A program made the position numbers and the translations under genes. Source: Actinomycetota bacterium (lineage in GTDB: Bacteria; Actinomycetota; Actinomycetes; S36-B12; UBA5976). From it: a DNA stretch of 6,218 bases. Position 1 is the stretch's first letter. Every line of letters begins with the position of its first letter. The DNA is taken from contig WLEH01000068.1 of the NCBI GenBank assembly GCA_009704345.1, forward strand, positions 1 to 6,218, written 5' to 3'. Positions 4,464-6,218 of the stretch are shown here, in pieces. The notes beneath the pieces are model-generated. The model had not been told where the DNA came from. It saw nothing but the letters and a program-made list of their open reading frames with translations, and searched no databases.

Positions 4464-6218
4464 TTATCCGTTTACAGACGTTACAGAAGAAGGAAGGGGA
4501 ACTATTCTATAGTAATCCAAATCATTGACAGGACAGCAATTAACTGGCTCTGGATCATTATAAAATGATTCAGGGCAATATCCTTCAGGAAGATCAATTT
4601 TATCGTTAAAGATAATTGCCAGCCTAATCCTATCAACAATACAAGATCCCTCTATGTTTATTTTTATTTGAAACTCCGATCCTTCTTGAATGGGTATCTG
4701 ATTGAATATTTCACACTTATCTATATCTGGAGATGGGAACCTTATCTGCTGGTAACGGGGCTGAGAAACTATTGGAGAGCAATTACTTACACTTGGAGAG
4801 CAAGCATCAAGTCCAATTTTAATTGGGTCTAACAACGGGTTAAAGCAAGCATATGAATCTGGCCTAAACTCGCAACTAGCTGTTATTTGTTCTTTAAGAT
4901 TGGACACCCACATCTCTCCACCAACAAGTTGTTTGCGAACAAACTTGCTTGCACCAGCATTAGGGGTGAAATCAAACCTTTTTGTGATGAAGAATGATTT
5001 TATCGGTACACTCCCATACACTTGCGAGTAATCATCAACTCCTGTAGCAAGAACGCTACTGTTTTGAAGTTCATACAAACGATTGATGTTATCTCCATCA
5101 AAGGAAAAACAGAAACCTCTTTGAACTCCGTTGATTTGTGCAGTCAATAACTGAGTAGGTTGCGGCCCTTCCCATAGTCCATTCCATTTGGTAGGCAAAG
5201 AAGCACCGGGATCAATTTTGCTATCCTGCTCCACATCAAGCACAATCATTGCCCTGCTTGGTCGGTGAAGCCCAATATTTGGGCTTGTAGATACCGTAAA
5301 TGGAGAAACGGTAGCAATGATCCTATTATCAAAAAACATTGCGCTCTCAAATTGCCTCAACCAAGGAGTATCGTAATTCACATAAGGCTGAACCTCCCTG
5401 CTGATTTTGCGGAATGACAATGCTGAATAGAAGTCTACTTGAGCATTATTGTAAAACGCCCATCCATCATCAGATCGGAAGTAAACATCATTATTGACAC
5501 CGCAGATGCTCCAAGGGGATCGGCAACCTCTGCCAATTAGCGAAACTTTTTGAATATTGGATAATTGCCATGTGGAGCGATTTTGTGACAGATCCAAAGT
5601 AAAAGACCCATTTTCACAAAAGACCACCAACTCACCCTGTCCTCTGACATTGATATTAAGGGACGGCATCACCCTCATCCCTGTAATTAATCCAAGATTT
5701 GCTGGAGGAGTAAATGATCCGCCTTCAGCCCAATATGTTTGTTCTGTAAAGTTTTGAGTATTTGCCGTATCCGTAAATCCGTTTCCGTAAATAATGTCGG
5801 ATAGATAAATATTATTGTTTCTATCACTTACCGCAACACGCCCGTAAGCATACGCCATAAGTGTTCCAATTGGCATCTGTAGTTTAGCAGGATTAAGCCT
5901 GTAGACATTGTTTGGATATTCGGTAGTTATTTGAGCATTGCCAGATGTTGTTGTTGCAATATTTGACCAAGGCGTAAAAGAACCATCTGGATAAACATTC
6001 CTTACTTGAAAAGAGTAAGAAATAGTAGAAGATGCCGTTGCGTAGCTGTACGAAACTTGACTTGCTGGTATTACGGCTATTGTTGTAAAAAGACTTCCGC
6101 TATATTGAACTTGAATTTGTGTTGTTACGGAGCCTTGAGCATTATTCGTCCAACTCAAATTAATATTTGTTCCATTAATTCCTTGGGCTTGAAGATTTGT
6201 TGGGACTCCAGAAATATC
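4464..6218 (-). CDS. Tail-type virion protein with N-terminal fibronectin type III domain (5'-partial)
   Basis: The reading frame stays open to the right edge of the window, giving 584 codons plus TAA, so the true start lies outside. The first possible start inside, a TTG at 6156-6158, would cut through a domain and should not be used. Window residues 5-92 look like a fibronectin type III domain: VPTNLQ, then LSWTNN, then SYSFQVRNVYPDG and WSN, the usual strand pattern. Such domains are common on phage tail and surface proteins. Residues 103-290 are rich in beta-strands, with phrases such as RVAVSD, IYLSD, GELVVFCENGSF and DVYFRSDDGWAF that resemble blade-like repeats of nozzle or tail-stabilising proteins in short-tailed phages; this assignment is inference. 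The last 140 residues hold nine cysteines. No signal peptide or membrane segment is visible. It precedes the fibre-like gene by 44 bases, consistent with a tail module. A tail nozzle or adhesin role is likely but unproven. Confidence 0.75.
   Translation of the reverse strand, partial: DISGVPTNLQAQGINGTNINLSWTNNAQGSVTTQIQVQYSGSLFTTIAVIPASQVSYSYATASSTISYSFQVRNVYPDGSFTPWSNIATTTSGNAQITTEYPNNVYRLNPAKLQMPIGTLMAYAYGRVAVSDRNNNIYLSDIIYGNGFTDTANTQNFTEQTYWAEGGSFTPPANLGLITGMRVMPSLNINVRGQGELVVFCENGSFTLDLSQNRSTWQLSNIQKVSLIGRGCRSPWSICGVNNDVYFRSDDGWAFYNNAQVDFYSALSFRKISREVQPYVNYDTPWLRQFESAMFFDNRIIATVSPFTVSTSPNIGLHRPSRAMIVLDVEQDSKIDPGASLPTKWNGLWEGPQPTQLLTAQINGVQRGFCFSFDGDNINRLYELQNSSVLATGVDDYSQVYGSVPIKSFFITKRFDFTPNAGASKFVRKQLVGGEMWVSNLKEQITASCEFRPDSYACFNPLLDPIKIGLDACSPSVSNCSPIVSQPRYQQIRFPSPDIDKCEIFNQIPIQEGSEFQIKINIEGSCIVDRIRLAIIFNDKIDLPEGYCPESFYNDPEPVNCCPVNDLDYYRIVPLPSSVTSVNG
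5943..6206 (-). other. Fibronectin type III domain region
   Basis: This span encodes window residues 5-92 of the large tail-type protein. The fold's markers are a proline-rich opening (VPTNLQ), a tryptophan in the second strand (LSWTNN), a Y-x-F-Q-V-R strand and a closing P-W-SN. Fn3 domains on phage virions are thought to help weak adhesion to carbohydrate surfaces. There may be further Fn3 copies upstream of the window. Confidence 0.65.

Noticed and set aside
5557..5757. Plus-strand frame of 66 codons
   Set aside because: Antisense to the large tail-type gene and without protein-like features; a chance open frame.

Overview
The window looks like part of the virion-structure (late) module of a tailed bacteriophage, most likely a short-tailed (podovirus-like) one. 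This is inferred from gene content. Every gene I can support lies on the minus strand, so transcription runs from position 6218 down to 1. Genes are packed with gaps of 0 to 52 bases, often with touching or overlapping stop and start codons, as in a phage late operon. There are no rRNA, tRNA, transposase, integrase or CRISPR features.

Layout in transcription order: (1) 6218-4464, a large tail-type structural protein with a fibronectin type III domain, its 5' end beyond the window edge; (2) 4419-3946, a compact fibre-like or receptor-binding-like protein; (3) 3946-3329, a free-standing GIY-YIG homing endonuclease whose start codon shares one base with the preceding stop; (4) 3292-3110, 3108-2857 and 2855-2706, three unrecognised small genes in tandem, the last encoding a very basic 49-residue protein; (5) 2653-1637, a structural protein resembling head-tail adaptor or tail-tube proteins; (6) 1635-1147, a small cupin-like protein with low GC; (7) 1150-170, a Gln/Gly/Ala-rich protein resembling internal virion or DNA-ejection proteins; (8) 164 to beyond 1, the start of a second Gln-rich protein, probably of the same class.

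Taken together, the genes appear to build and arm the tail: a nozzle or adhesion protein, a fibre, a connector and proteins ejected into the host. The endonuclease is a selfish passenger within the module. Composition is mosaic. By hand count the endonuclease is about 32% GC and the cupin-like gene about 35%, while the small genes and the connector-like gene are about 45-52%.

Two sequence-level traits stand out. Almost no gene has a recognisable Shine-Dalgarno sequence. Three neighbouring gene pairs are joined by the same arrangement, stop codon then T then ATG, and four starts share the context ATATGGC. A host lineage that depends little on Shine-Dalgarno pairing, such as Bacteroidota, would fit, but the sequence does not prove it. 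I see no clearly new multi-gene defence or enzymatic system. The least explained parts are the three small genes and the cupin-like gene.
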